DNA of 64,000 bases from an uncultured Acidobacteriota bacterium (lineage in GTDB: Bacteria; Acidobacteriota; Terriglobia; Bryobacterales; Bryobacteraceae): assembly GCA_902825945.1 (NCBI GenBank), contig CADECY010000012.1, forward strand, positions 50,097 through 114,096, in the 5' to 3' direction. Of this stretch, positions 42,964 to 51,511 are shown piece by piece (the stretch's first letter is position 1; every line of letters starts with the position of its first letter). The position numbers were made by a program, and so were the translations under genes. The notes beneath the pieces were generated by a model. That model saw only the letters and a program-made list of their open reading frames with translations. It had not been told where the DNA came from and made no database searches.

Positions 42964-44142
42964 TTATCGCCCTTCCGTCACGCGCCGGATCACGCGCAGC
43001 CAGTTCAGGCCGGCGATCTTCCGGATGCGCTGTTCGGAATATCCGAGTTGTCGCAGCGCTTTCGTCATCTCCGGATAATCGCTAACATCGCGGATCTGGC
43101 GTGGCAACGGTGGCCCGCCGTCAAAGTCCGAGCCCAGAGCCAGATGGTCTTCGCCCACGAGCCGCACTCCGTAGTCGATCACGCGCGCGAGTTGATCGGT
43201 GCCCATCCAATATTCATCGGGAATTGTCCCCTTGAATACGAATGGCAATCCGCGGGCCACCTCCCGGTCCACCTCGGCCAGAGTCTGCGCGGTGCGCCGA
43301 CCTGGCGCCGCGGCCGTTGGTGCTGTTGCCGCGGCCCGATTCGATCGTATCCACTCCGCGTACTTCGGATTGTTGAACGTGCTTCCAAACTGAATGCCGA
43401 TCACTCCGCCCTTCGCCGCGATCGCCTTGGCGGCCTCATCGGTGAGGCACCGGGGATTGTCGACGATGCCACGGAATCCACCATGACTGTAGATGACCGG
43501 ATGCCGGCTGGCCGCTGCCGTTTGCAGAATCGCCTCGTTAGACGCGTGCGCGACGTTGATTACCATCCCGAGCCTGTTCATCTCGGCAACCAGCGCGCGG
43601 CCGTGCGCATTGAGTCCGTTCCAGCGGCTGGGGGAGCAACAGGAATCGACGAACGAATTTGTCTCGTTGTGCGCGGTGAGTTGCAGCGAGCGCAGCCCGA
43701 GCCGGTGAAGCGCCCGCAGCAGGTGCAAATCGCCATCCAGATCGAAGCCGCCTTCGAGATCCAGGAATGCCGCCATCTTGCCGCGCCGGTTGATGTCTTC
43801 GATGGCCGAGGCGGTAAGCGCCAGTTCCACTACATTTTTGTTCATCTCGATCTGCTCCAGGGCCAGTTCCACGACGCGGAACGTGTTCGTCACCTCGAGC
43901 CTGCCCGGATAGTACGGCTCAGGCGTGTAGACGGAGAAGAACATCGCGTCGATTCCGCCAGCGCGGGCGCGTGTCAAATCGAAATGGCCGTCGGAGTAAC
44001 GGCCGCCAATGTCGAGCCCCTGCAGAAGTTGGCGAGTCATCACGTGAATGTGGCCATCCATGACGAATGCGTCTCGATGGAGCGGATCCTGTTGGCAATG
44101 AATTGCTCCGGAACACCCGATGAAAAGAAGGACAGTTCTCAT
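42964..44142 (-). CDS. Membrane dipeptidase (peptidase M19, renal dipeptidase family)
   Basis: A 392-aa zinc dipeptidase. Metal and family motifs: MDGHIHVM near the N-terminus, DLEGGFDLDGDLHLL with the bridging Glu, VIYSHGGFRGIVDNPRCLTD, and SDFDGG with the conserved Asp, ending in a LNWLRVI-type helix. An N-terminal hydrophobic stretch (TVLLFIGCSGAIHC) is a signal peptide, possibly a lipoprotein. ATG 44142 is used; ATG 44148, two codons upstream, is equally possible. A -10-like TACACT lies upstream at 44164-44169. Likely hydrolyses dipeptides or D-amino-acid-containing peptides outside the cytoplasm. Confidence 0.9.
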   Translation of the reverse strand: MRTVLLFIGCSGAIHCQQDPLHRDAFVMDGHIHVMTRQLLQGLDIGGRYSDGHFDLTRARAGGIDAMFFSVYTPEPYYPGRLEVTNTFRVVELALEQIEMNKNVVELALTASAIEDINRRGKMAAFLDLEGGFDLDGDLHLLRALHRLGLRSLQLTAHNETNSFVDSCCSPSRWNGLNAHGRALVAEMNRLGMVINVAHASNEAILQTAAASRHPVIYSHGGFRGIVDNPRCLTDEAAKAIAAKGGVIGIQFGSTFNNPKYAEWIRSNRAAATAPTAAAPGRRTAQTLAEVDREVARGLPFVFKGTIPDEYWMGTDQLARVIDYGVRLVGEDHLALGSDFDGGPPLPRQIRDVSDYPEMTKALRQLGYSEQRIRKIAGLNWLRVIRRVTEGR

Positions 44143-44393
44143 GCACATGACGCGGCAGAGAACAGTGTACGCGAACGGAGGCACGCTCGGGCCCGCGTCC
44201 GGACAATCCCATGCCGATGTTGCGCCGCGGCTGGCCAGTTTGAACGCCGGATCCCCAGGCTCCGCGCGATGTTCCGGGTGATCCGCGAAGCCGCGCGGCT
44301 TCGCGGGTCTGGCGGGAGGGAGGACATGCTACCTGCCGCGATCCCGGGCTCCCGGAGGTTCCGAAGCGGCGCGGCTTGGAAGCCGGCCTGTGC

Positions 44394-44399
44394 TACTGT
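44394..44399 (+). promoter_or_regulatory. Extended -10 of the PPK2 gene
   Basis: TGCTACTGT (TG at 44391, hexamer TACTGT), 8 nt before the ATG at 44408, again a leaderless geometry. Confidence 0.35.
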
Positions 44400-44407
44400 T
44401 TGTCGAT

Positions 44408-45220
44408 ATGGCAAAGCGCCTCCACGACAAGCTCATGGTCAAGCCGGGCAAGAAGATCCGTCTCTCCGATTGGGATCCTAGCTACAACTTCGGCTGGAAA
44501 GAGGAAGAAGCGCGGGCGCAGACCGAGAAGAACATTGAGGAGATCATCGTCCTCCAGAATATCCTCGCCGCCGAGGCCAAACACTCGGTCCTGTTCGTGC
44601 TGCAAGCGATGGACGCCGGTGGCAAGGATGGCACGATCCGGAAGGTGATGAGTGGACTCAATCCGCAGGGCTGCCGTGTGACCTCGTTCAAGGCGCCCAC
44701 TCCCGAGGAACTCTCGCACGACTTCCTGTGGCGTGTGCACCGCGTCTGTCCTGGGAAGGGTGAGATCGGCATTTTCAACCGGTCGCACTATGAGGACGTA
44801 CTCGTGGTGCGGGTCCACGGGTTGGCGCCGAAGAAGGTGTGGTCGCAGCGCTACAAGCTGATCAACGAATTCGAGCATCTGCTCGCCAGCAACGGCACGA
44901 CGATCCGAAAATTCTATCTGCACATCAGCAAGGAGGAGCAGAAGCAGCGGCTCGAGGAGCGCTTGGCCGATCCGAAGAAACACTGGAAGTTCAACCCGGG
45001 CGACCTGAAGGAGCGCGAGTACTGGAAGAATTACATGGACGCCTTCGACGACGCGATCGAAAAATGCAGCACCGCTCACGCGCCGTGGTTCATCATTCCG
45101 GCTGACAACAAATGGTTCCGCGACCTCGCCGTATCCTCGATCGTGCTCGACACGCTTCGCGATCTGAAGCTGGAGTATCCGGAACCCTCGGGCGACTTCA
45201 GCAAGGTCGTCGTCAAATAA
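44408..45220 (+). CDS. ppk2: Polyphosphate kinase 2 family phosphotransferase
   Basis: A 270-aa PPK2-family enzyme. The P-loop-like block AMDAGGKDGTIRKVMSGLNP and the lid/acceptor block EIGIFNRSHYEDVLVVRVH are both intact, as is SHDFLWRVHRVCPGKG. This length and sequence pattern match the single-domain polyphosphate:nucleotide phosphotransferases that phosphorylate AMP or ADP with polyphosphate. I start at ATG 44408; the GTG at 44390 lies in the promoter. It is monocistronic with a 106-bp gap to the dehydrogenase. Confidence 0.92.
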   Translation: MAKRLHDKLMVKPGKKIRLSDWDPSYNFGWKEEEARAQTEKNIEEIIVLQNILAAEAKHSVLFVLQAMDAGGKDGTIRKVMSGLNPQGCRVTSFKAPTPEELSHDFLWRVHRVCPGKGEIGIFNRSHYEDVLVVRVHGLAPKKVWSQRYKLINEFEHLLASNGTTIRKFYLHISKEEQKQRLEERLADPKKHWKFNPGDLKEREYWKNYMDAFDDAIEKCSTAHAPWFIIPADNKWFRDLAVSSIVLDTLRDLKLEYPEPSGDFSKVVVK

Positions 45221-45326
45221 CGCCGCGAGCCGCGCCATCACGCCCAACGCCTTCCCGCCCCGTTCAAAACAAAGCGGGTCACGCTCGGCACTCTACGTGC
45301 TCTTCCGGTAGTCAGGAGGTCAAACC

Positions 45327-46430
45327 ATGCCCACTCTGGCTCTCGAACGCCACACCGAACACCTTCCGGTGGTGGCGGCGATGAAAGCGAACGTTTTCCG
45401 CGCTACTGGCGTCTTCGGACTCGAAGAGAAGCCGATTCCGCACGCCGGTTTCGGCGAGGCGGTGATCCGGGTCAACTACACGACGATCTGCGGCACCGAC
45501 ATCCACATCATCAAGGGCGAGTATCCGGTCGCCCCCGGACTGACGATCGGTCACGAGTGCACCGGCGTGATTCACGAGATCGGGCCCGGCGTCACCGGCT
45601 ATCACATCGGACAGCGGGTTATCGTGGGTGCGATCACGCCATGCGGCCAGTGCGAGCCGTGCCTCGAAGGGCATCTGTCGCAGTGCGGCGGCGCGCTCGG
45701 CGGCTGGCGCTTCGGAAACACGATCGACGGCGTGCAGGCCGAGTACGTGCTCGTCCCGCACGCACAGGCAAACCTCGCACCGATCCCCGATGCGGTTAGC
45801 GACAAGGACGTGCTATTGCTCACTGACATCGCCTCCACCGGATTCTCGGCCGCCGAAAGCGGGCACATCCGGCTCGGTGACACGGTGGCGGTTTTCGCGC
45901 AAGGCCCGATCGGACTCTGCGCCACGCTCGGCGCCAAACTAATGGGCGCCTCGCAGATCATCGCCGTTGATCCCGACCCGTTCCGTCTCTCCATCTCGTC
46001 GCGTTTCGGCGCCACCTCCGTCATGATTCCCGGCTCGCATGTCGTGCCTGAGATTCGGGAACTGACCGATGGCCGAGGGGTCGATGTTGCCATCGAGGCT
46101 CTCGGCACTCAGGAGACTTTCGAGAACGCGCTCCGCGTGGTCAAGCCCGGAGGAACGCTGTCGAGCGTTGGCGTCTATTCGGGTCACCTGAAGGTTCCGA
46201 TCGATGCCTTCGGCGCCGGCCTGTCGGATGTCAACATCATCACGACGCTTTGCCCGGGCGGCAAGGAGCGGATGCGGCGGCTGATGCGGCTGGTCGAGAC
46301 CAAGCGAATCGACTTGGCGCCGCTGCTCACGCATACGTTCTCGCTCGATCACATCGCGGAGGCGTACAGGCTGTTCGCCAATCGCGATGACAAGGTCTTG
46401 AAGATCCTGATCAAGGTGGGTACGAACTAG
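45327..46430 (+). CDS. Zinc-dependent medium-chain alcohol dehydrogenase
   Basis: A 367-aa MDR-family dehydrogenase. Catalytic zinc ligands Cys and His lie in CGTDIHIIKG and GHECTG; the structural zinc site is the four-Cys loop CGQCEPCLEGHLSQC. A Rossmann domain follows (AVFAQGPIGLCATL). AGGAGGT lies 6 nt before ATG 45327, which supports this start even though the conserved core begins at MKANVFRATG, 18 codons later. Probably oxidises secondary alcohols or reduces ketones with NAD(P). The substrate is unknown. Confidence 0.9.
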   Translation: MPTLALERHTEHLPVVAAMKANVFRATGVFGLEEKPIPHAGFGEAVIRVNYTTICGTDIHIIKGEYPVAPGLTIGHECTGVIHEIGPGVTGYHIGQRVIVGAITPCGQCEPCLEGHLSQCGGALGGWRFGNTIDGVQAEYVLVPHAQANLAPIPDAVSDKDVLLLTDIASTGFSAAESGHIRLGDTVAVFAQGPIGLCATLGAKLMGASQIIAVDPDPFRLSISSRFGATSVMIPGSHVVPEIRELTDGRGVDVAIEALGTQETFENALRVVKPGGTLSSVGVYSGHLKVPIDAFGAGLSDVNIITTLCPGGKERMRRLMRLVETKRIDLAPLLTHTFSLDHIAEAYRLFANRDDKVLKILIKVGTN

Positions 46431-46436
46431 CGTTTT

Positions 46437-47277
46437 CTAACGGCTGGTACCGACGCCACGAAGCTCGGCGCTCGCCGCATCGAGCATCTCGGGCACGCCC
46501 GGTGGCAGCTTCAATCTCGTACCCGCGAGATTGTCATTGACATGTTCGGGCGGCTCGGCTCCGGAGAGAGCGCAGGCTGGGAGGACCCACGCCACGCACA
46601 CCTGGGGCCGCGTCGCGCCGAGTTGACGCGCGGCGCGGTCGAGCGCATCGGCGACGGGTGCCACGGCTTGGTCCGGTCTATCTCGCGGCCCGGCGCCAAT
46701 CGACCCTCGGCGATCGGGCTGAACGCCATGAGGCCGAGCCTGGCTTGCCGGATCAGCGGGAACATCTCGTCCTCCATGACATCGCGCGCGTACCCGCGAT
46801 GATGTTGTTGTCGTCTTCAAGCCCGGCCAGCGGGGTGCGGTCCGGGCGGGAACCGAGGCTGATCAACTCGGCGGTCTGCTGGGCGAAAATTCGAGACGCC
46901 CCAGTATCGGACCTTGCTCGCGCGCACCAGCGAATCCATGGTGCGTGCCAATTCGCCGGACGGAGTCTTGCCATATCCGGGCTGTGATAGTAGTACAGGA
47001 CGACGTAGCTCGTATTCAATCGCCGTAGGCGCCTTCCAACTGCGTGAACACCTAATCGCGCGACAGCGCGGTGGTTCTCGACGGTGCGTTGCCCTCGGGC
47101 TTCAACGATGGCGAAACTTTGTTGCGATCACCACGCGATCTCGCCTTCCCGCGATCGCCTTTCCGCGCGCGAGTTCGGCTCCGCAACGGACCAACTCACC
47201 TTGGCTACCGGGCGAGGTTCTCGAGTCTGGGCGCCCGCCGCCGCGGCGGCCGACAGGAATACTCGACGAGTGCTCAT
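46437..47277 (-). pseudogene. Decayed Tat-exported aldo/keto reductase
   Basis: Fragments of one aldo/keto reductase lie in order in all three minus frames: the Tat signal STRRVFLSAAAAAGAQ at the start (ATG 47277, sharing one base with the TGA of the upstream gene), VVIATKF near 47120-47137, YVVLYYYHSPD near 46975-47017, MDSLVRA and VRYWGVSNF near 46885-46950, EMFPLIRQARLGLMAFSPIA near 46715-46775, and RAARQLGATRPQVCVAWVL near 46570-46640. At least four frameshifts are needed, and the region with the catalytic Tyr (between FGAELARG-like and VVIATKF sequence) is missing. It cannot make an active enzyme. Sequencing error alone is unlikely given the number of shifts. Confidence 0.85.
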
Positions 47278-48998
47278 CAGTAGGTCAGTGGCCTTTTCTC
47301 GAAGTGCCGGTGAAGCCGGTACTCGATCACGCAGTCGGCGTCGTGGACTTCGAACGGAACCCGGATCTTCGGGTCTCGCCGGATGAGCGTCACCTTCACC
47401 ACATTGCGGCCAACCTCCGGGAGGAAGTCCGGCAGCAGCGCGTACTCGTGAATGTAGCCGTACGGATGGATCGGCCCCCGATCGATGACGCGAAAGTGCA
47501 GGTCGATCCGGCGCGTGATCGATTCCGGAAGCGCGCGACCGTTCCACTCGACGCGGACCTCGTTGAGCGACGGCTCCAGATTGCCGAAGCGCACGCGAAG
47601 CTTCATCGCCGAAACCCGCTCGCGGGCCTGCATCTCCGCGACGTTGTCCACGATGCGTATCGGGACCTCGATCGATTGCCCCTGTTCGAGCGTCACCGGC
47701 AGCACCGGTTCCGCGCGCTGGAACGGACTCGCGGCGGCTGTCGAGCCTCGCGCCATCGAACGCGCGTGGTGGATCTTGTTCGCCGTAGCGAGAAGATCCG
47801 GATGTCCCAGCAGGCGAAGCGTCGCGTACTCCTCTGGGGTCCACGGCCAGCCGTTCGGAGCCCACATTCCCTCGCAGAGTCCGAAGCCGTGAGCGCCACT
47901 CGAGTATGCGTTCGCGGCCGCGGCCCAGATCATCTCGGGAAGTGGGGAGCTCTCGATCTGGCGCCCAAGATTGCCATCGAAACCCGCAAGGACACGGCAC
48001 GGCGTACCCTTGGTGACTCGCGTGGCCGCGGCCAAGTCGATGTCCTGATCCACGAGATTCCGGTAGGTGGAAACACACACGAGGCCGTCGATGAGCTTCC
48101 GCTGTACCCACGCGGGAACATCGAATCCGATCGATCGCCAGCCGTCTTCGGTCGTTGCTGGAATGCGCACGTAGACGCGCTTCCGACGCCCCTGTGTCCG
48201 CTCCGCTTTGTTCGCCGCCGCGCGGACTTCGGCGATCCACGCTGTCATCGCCGGGGCGAGACGCTGTGCTTCCGAATACTTGCACAACGGCCCGAAGTCA
48301 TTGTCGATCGACAGGTCGAGTTCGATTCCGTCCGTTTCATACCGCGTGAGCAACTCCTCCGCGACGCGTAACCGCTCTCTCCTCACGTCGTCATGCAGGA
48401 AGCTGAATCGGTTCGGACCGAGGAAACGTGCCGGATTCCGCGCGCGTGGATCGGAGTCCGGCCCCACTTGGAATCGCGGGTTGTCGTAGACGAAGTCCGA
48501 CTTACGGCCCAGCCCGAGATCCTCCTTTCGATCTCCGCCGACGAGGCCAACCGCCAGCGTGGGGAGGAAGAGAATGCCCTTCTCTCTCGCGCGCGAGCAG
48601 AGAACCTTCATCGGATCGATGCCATCGGCGATCAGTTGATGGAGCGTTCGGGAAGCGCGATAGAAGATCTCGTGGGTCCAAACGTCCACGTTTTCGCCCC
48701 ACCGCTGTGCGACGCGGCTCTCGTACTGTACGACTCCGCCCTCCGTGCCCGCCGAGTAGAAGAGCGTGTCGACTCCGGCGGAGACGAGTTGGTCGACGGT
48801 GAATGCAACATCCGAGGCGGTCAACAGCGGCGCGAACTGATAGAGTCCCGCCGCGTGGCGTCCATCGTCGTAGAAGAACACCTTCGGCTCTGGTCCGGGT
48901 GGCGCGCTCGAGCCTTGCGCACGCGAGCCGTCTTGCGCAGCCAGCATGGCCGGCGGAGCGGCCGCGCCAAGGGCCTTCAGGAGGTTTCGGCGGCGCAT
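47277..48998 (-). CDS. Tat-exported TIM-barrel glycoside-hydrolase-like protein
   Basis: A 573-aa protein with a Tat signal (RRRNLLKALGAAAPPAML). The core looks like a (beta/alpha)8 barrel: VDTLFYSAGTEGG, DGIDPMKVLCSRAREKGI, YETDGIELDLSIDND (a likely acidic catalytic pair), DGLVCVSTYRNL and GAHGFGLCEGMWAPNGW. The last roughly 150 residues form a beta-rich domain. This resembles uncharacterised exported glycosidase-like proteins of acidobacteria; I cannot name the CAZy family. A decayed aldo/keto reductase follows it by 1-nt overlap. It is divergent from the MFS gene. Confidence 0.7.
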   Translation of the reverse strand: MRRRNLLKALGAAAPPAMLAAQDGSRAQGSSAPPGPEPKVFFYDDGRHAAGLYQFAPLLTASDVAFTVDQLVSAGVDTLFYSAGTEGGVVQYESRVAQRWGENVDVWTHEIFYRASRTLHQLIADGIDPMKVLCSRAREKGILFLPTLAVGLVGGDRKEDLGLGRKSDFVYDNPRFQVGPDSDPRARNPARFLGPNRFSFLHDDVRRERLRVAEELLTRYETDGIELDLSIDNDFGPLCKYSEAQRLAPAMTAWIAEVRAAANKAERTQGRRKRVYVRIPATTEDGWRSIGFDVPAWVQRKLIDGLVCVSTYRNLVDQDIDLAAATRVTKGTPCRVLAGFDGNLGRQIESSPLPEMIWAAAANAYSSGAHGFGLCEGMWAPNGWPWTPEEYATLRLLGHPDLLATANKIHHARSMARGSTAAASPFQRAEPVLPVTLEQGQSIEVPIRIVDNVAEMQARERVSAMKLRVRFGNLEPSLNEVRVEWNGRALPESITRRIDLHFRVIDRGPIHPYGYIHEYALLPDFLPEVGRNVVKVTLIRRDPKIRVPFEVHDADCVIEYRLHRHFEKRPLTY

Positions 48999-49011
48999 GA
49001 TCCGTCTCCAT

Positions 49012-49019
49012 CATATACT
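49012..49019. promoter_or_regulatory. Shared bidirectional -10 element between TIM-barrel and MFS genes
   Basis: CATATACT holds TATACT on + (49014-49019, 11 nt before ATG 49031) and TATATG on - (49017-49012, 13 nt before ATG 48998). The start codons are 32 bp apart. A GGAG sequence sits in the minus leader. Confidence 0.5.
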
Positions 49020-49030
49020 CGGGAGACTGG

Positions 49031-50206
49031 ATGCCTTTCTCTCCGTCGCGCACGCGAGCCGTCTACTACACATCGTTCGCGACCGACTTCGCCTACTTCG
49101 CGTTCCTGTTCTCGATCACTCGATGGCTCGCCGAGTCCGGTTCGTCGCAGTGGCACCTAGGCATTTTCGGAGCCTGCGCGTCGATCAGTTACGCCTTGTG
49201 CGGACCGCTCGCGGGAATCGTGTCGGACCGGTTCGGCCGCCGGCGCGTCATGCTGTGCGGCGCAGTGGCGACGATCGCCGTTTTGCTTGCGTGTTCGGTG
49301 TGGCGCTCGCGTCCGTTGTTCTACATCATGGCGGCCGCCTGCGGATTCTCGGTATCGCTGATCTTTCCACCGCTGATCGCGTGGCTGACCGACGACGGAC
49401 AGGATACCAACCGCCGCCTCTTCCTCTTCTGCATCTCCTGGAACGCTGGGGTGATCGCGTCGCAGTCGACCGCTGGGTGGTTCTATTGGATTCGCCCGGA
49501 ATTGCCGCTGCTGGTGGCGGCGATCCCGATGGTAGGGATCATCGCCGTGATGTCGGCGTGGAAACCTCCGGACACGCAGCGCGCCGCGCCACTGTCCTCA
49601 GAGCCGGAGCGCACCGAGCCGCGCGCGCGAACGTTCGTCTATCTCGGCTGGCTTTCGAACGGAGCGGGTGCGCTGGCGTTCAGCATGGTGACGCACCTGT
49701 TTCCGTACCTGGCGCACGAATCGGGAATCAGCCCACCGGCGCATGGCGCCATGCTCGCCGCCAACCGTCTCGCGGTGATCGGAACCTACTTCCTGATGTA
49801 CCGGTTCACGTTCTGGCACTATCGCCTTTGGCCCGCGATCGGCGCGCAAGTGATTGCGATGGCCGGGCTCGCGATTCTCGGATACGCTTCGTCGATTCCG
49901 GTTCTCACGATCGGCTTGATCCTCACCGCGCTGATGCTCGGCTACAACTACTTCGCGAGCATCTACTACAGCACGATGGCGTTCGGATCCCGCAGAAAGG
50001 GAATCGCGAGCGGAATCCACGAAGGGAGCCTGGCGGTGGGAGGCGCGATCGGAGCCCTCGGCGGCGGACTCATCGGTACGGCGTACGGAGCGCGCGTCCC
50101 GTATCGTGTTTGCGTTGTGCTGCTCGGGTCGTTCGTTGTGCTGCAGTTGGTGATTCGGCCGGTGATCTCGCGCCGCGGCGCTCTCGATCGAACGTCCGCT
50201 CGTTGA
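49031..50206 (+). CDS. Major facilitator superfamily transporter
   Basis: A 391-aa permease with about twelve hydrophobic spans. The MFS loop motif between TM2 and TM3 is visible as GIVSDRFGRRRV. The second half repeats the pattern (YFLMYRFTFWHYRLWPAIG). Such single-gene MFS proteins export or import sugars, drugs or small acids; nothing here specifies which. It shares a promoter region with the exported TIM-barrel protein, so uptake of a released product is a reasonable guess. Confidence 0.88.
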   Translation: MPFSPSRTRAVYYTSFATDFAYFAFLFSITRWLAESGSSQWHLGIFGACASISYALCGPLAGIVSDRFGRRRVMLCGAVATIAVLLACSVWRSRPLFYIMAAACGFSVSLIFPPLIAWLTDDGQDTNRRLFLFCISWNAGVIASQSTAGWFYWIRPELPLLVAAIPMVGIIAVMSAWKPPDTQRAAPLSSEPERTEPRARTFVYLGWLSNGAGALAFSMVTHLFPYLAHESGISPPAHGAMLAANRLAVIGTYFLMYRFTFWHYRLWPAIGAQVIAMAGLAILGYASSIPVLTIGLILTALMLGYNYFASIYYSTMAFGSRRKGIASGIHEGSLAVGGAIGALGGGLIGTAYGARVPYRVCVVLLGSFVVLQLVIRPVISRRGALDRTSAR

Positions 50207-50276
50207 TCATTGCGCCCGTCAGCGGTCCTGATTCCGGATGCTGATTGGACTCCGGAAAGTGTCGCCGGACTCGCCG

Positions 50277-50900
50277 ATGGATGAGTGCATGTTTGCTCTC
50301 ATCCTCGCCCTCCTCTCCGCGCAATGCACCGGCCCCGATCGCGAACTCTCCGTCAAGTCCGGATTCGCGCTCTGCCACGGCGTCCCGGAGAACGTGCCTG
50401 TCTGGACCCTGTACGAACTGACTCCGGATCGAATCGCGGCCGTGCCGGTGGACCGCCCCAAGCGGTTCCGCCGCGACACATCGCTCACGCAACCCGGCGC
50501 CACGCACTCGGACTACCGCAACAGCGGCTGGAGCCGAGGCCGCATGGTTCCCGCCTCGGACATGGCTTTCAGCGAAGAGGCGATGCGTGATTTGTTCCTG
50601 CTTTCGAACACGGTTCCACAGGATCCGTCGCTGAACCTTTCGGCTTGGCGCCGCATCGAGAACCGTATCCGGACCGTGCCGCCCACGCGGACGCCGCGAA
50701 TCGGCTCGAACCGCGTCGCTCCCGTGCGAGCTATTCAAAGTTGCGATCGAACTCCATGGCGATCGCGCCCAAGTCTTCGCGGTGATCGTACCGAACGCTC
50801 CGGCGTCTGGCTCGCCCGTCGACAGCTACACGGTTTCGCTGGATCGCATCGGTGAAGGCTCCGCGTTCGACATTCTCATGGCTGTCTCACCGAAAGCGTT
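50277..50900 (+). pseudogene. Frameshifted secreted DNA/RNA non-specific endonuclease (NUC family)
   Basis: The reading frame from 50277 encodes a signal peptide (MFALILALLSAQC) and a NUC-type nuclease: VWTLYELTPDRIA, SRGRMVPASDMAFSEEAM, LLSNTVPQDPSLN and AWRRIENRIR. Near 50690 the frame is lost; the continuation (CELFKVAIELHGDRAQVFAV, then VSLDRIGEGSAFD) is in another frame to about 50900. The active-site DRGH motif reads SRGR, so the catalytic His is replaced by Arg. Both defects point to an inactive gene. The 3' end meets the opposing membrane-protein gene. Confidence 0.8.
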
Positions 50901-51469
50901 CATGCCCGCCGGTGCTTCTTCATCTGCTTCTTCAACAGGAACAGCATCTGTTCCAAACCCGCTTGCCGCGACGAAATACGGACGTTTTTCCCAGTGCAAC
51001 TCACGATCAGGATTCCACCGTGTTCATCCTCGTGACAGTCGGTGATCATGTGGTACGGAAGCGTTTTGCTCCTGATTTTCCAACGCGATGTTAGAACACC
51101 GCGGGCTGTGAGCACGATCGATGGTGGCCATGCGGCGAGCGCTCCGAGGATGCCTGCGGCGTAGCCAAAAAGCAGCGCGGCGTGGGGGCGTTCACCCGGT
51201 TCCCGGAACCATGCTTCCAACAACAGCCCCCCGCAAACCAGCCCGATCCCGAGCAACGTGAACCGAACGCGGCGCACCGGGCGGAAGACCCAGGATTCTC
51301 CACGGGGCACTCCCTCGTCGGGCGCGCTCAGCCACGAACTCCAGTCACGATGTCTAATCACCGCGTAAGCGAACGCGTAGAAGACGAGTAGAACGAACCG
51401 ATCGGCGGACAAGGACGGTCCCTCATCGCTCGGAACGCGAAGCAGCCAATCCCCGCTCATCGCCGACAC
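50900..51469 (-). CDS. Small membrane protein with PH-like C-terminal domain, function unknown
   Basis: A 189-aa protein. Two or three hydrophobic spans (about 25-40, 68-85 and 95-115) precede a roughly 70-residue soluble part rich in strands (ILTSRWKIRSKTLPYHMI-type pattern, then ILIVSCTGKNVRISS) ending in a basic helix (KKQMKKHRRA). This resembles small bacterial PH-like membrane proteins. The start is GTG 51469 or ATG 51460. I do not know its role. Confidence 0.6.
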   Translation of the reverse strand: MSAMSGDWLLRVPSDEGPSLSADRFVLLVFYAFAYAVIRHRDWSSWLSAPDEGVPRGESWVFRPVRRVRFTLLGIGLVCGGLLLEAWFREPGERPHAALLFGYAAGILGALAAWPPSIVLTARGVLTSRWKIRSKTLPYHMITDCHEDEHGGILIVSCTGKNVRISSRQAGLEQMLFLLKKQMKKHRRA

Positions 51470-51511
51470 GATCCGCAGTCCTTCGGGTGACGCGCTTGCG
51501 GCGAAGGCGGC

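Noticed and set aside
46914..48371. 485-codon plus-strand open frame
   Set aside because: Antisense to the TIM-barrel gene and the aldo/keto reductase remnant, whose motifs are clearly on the minus strand.
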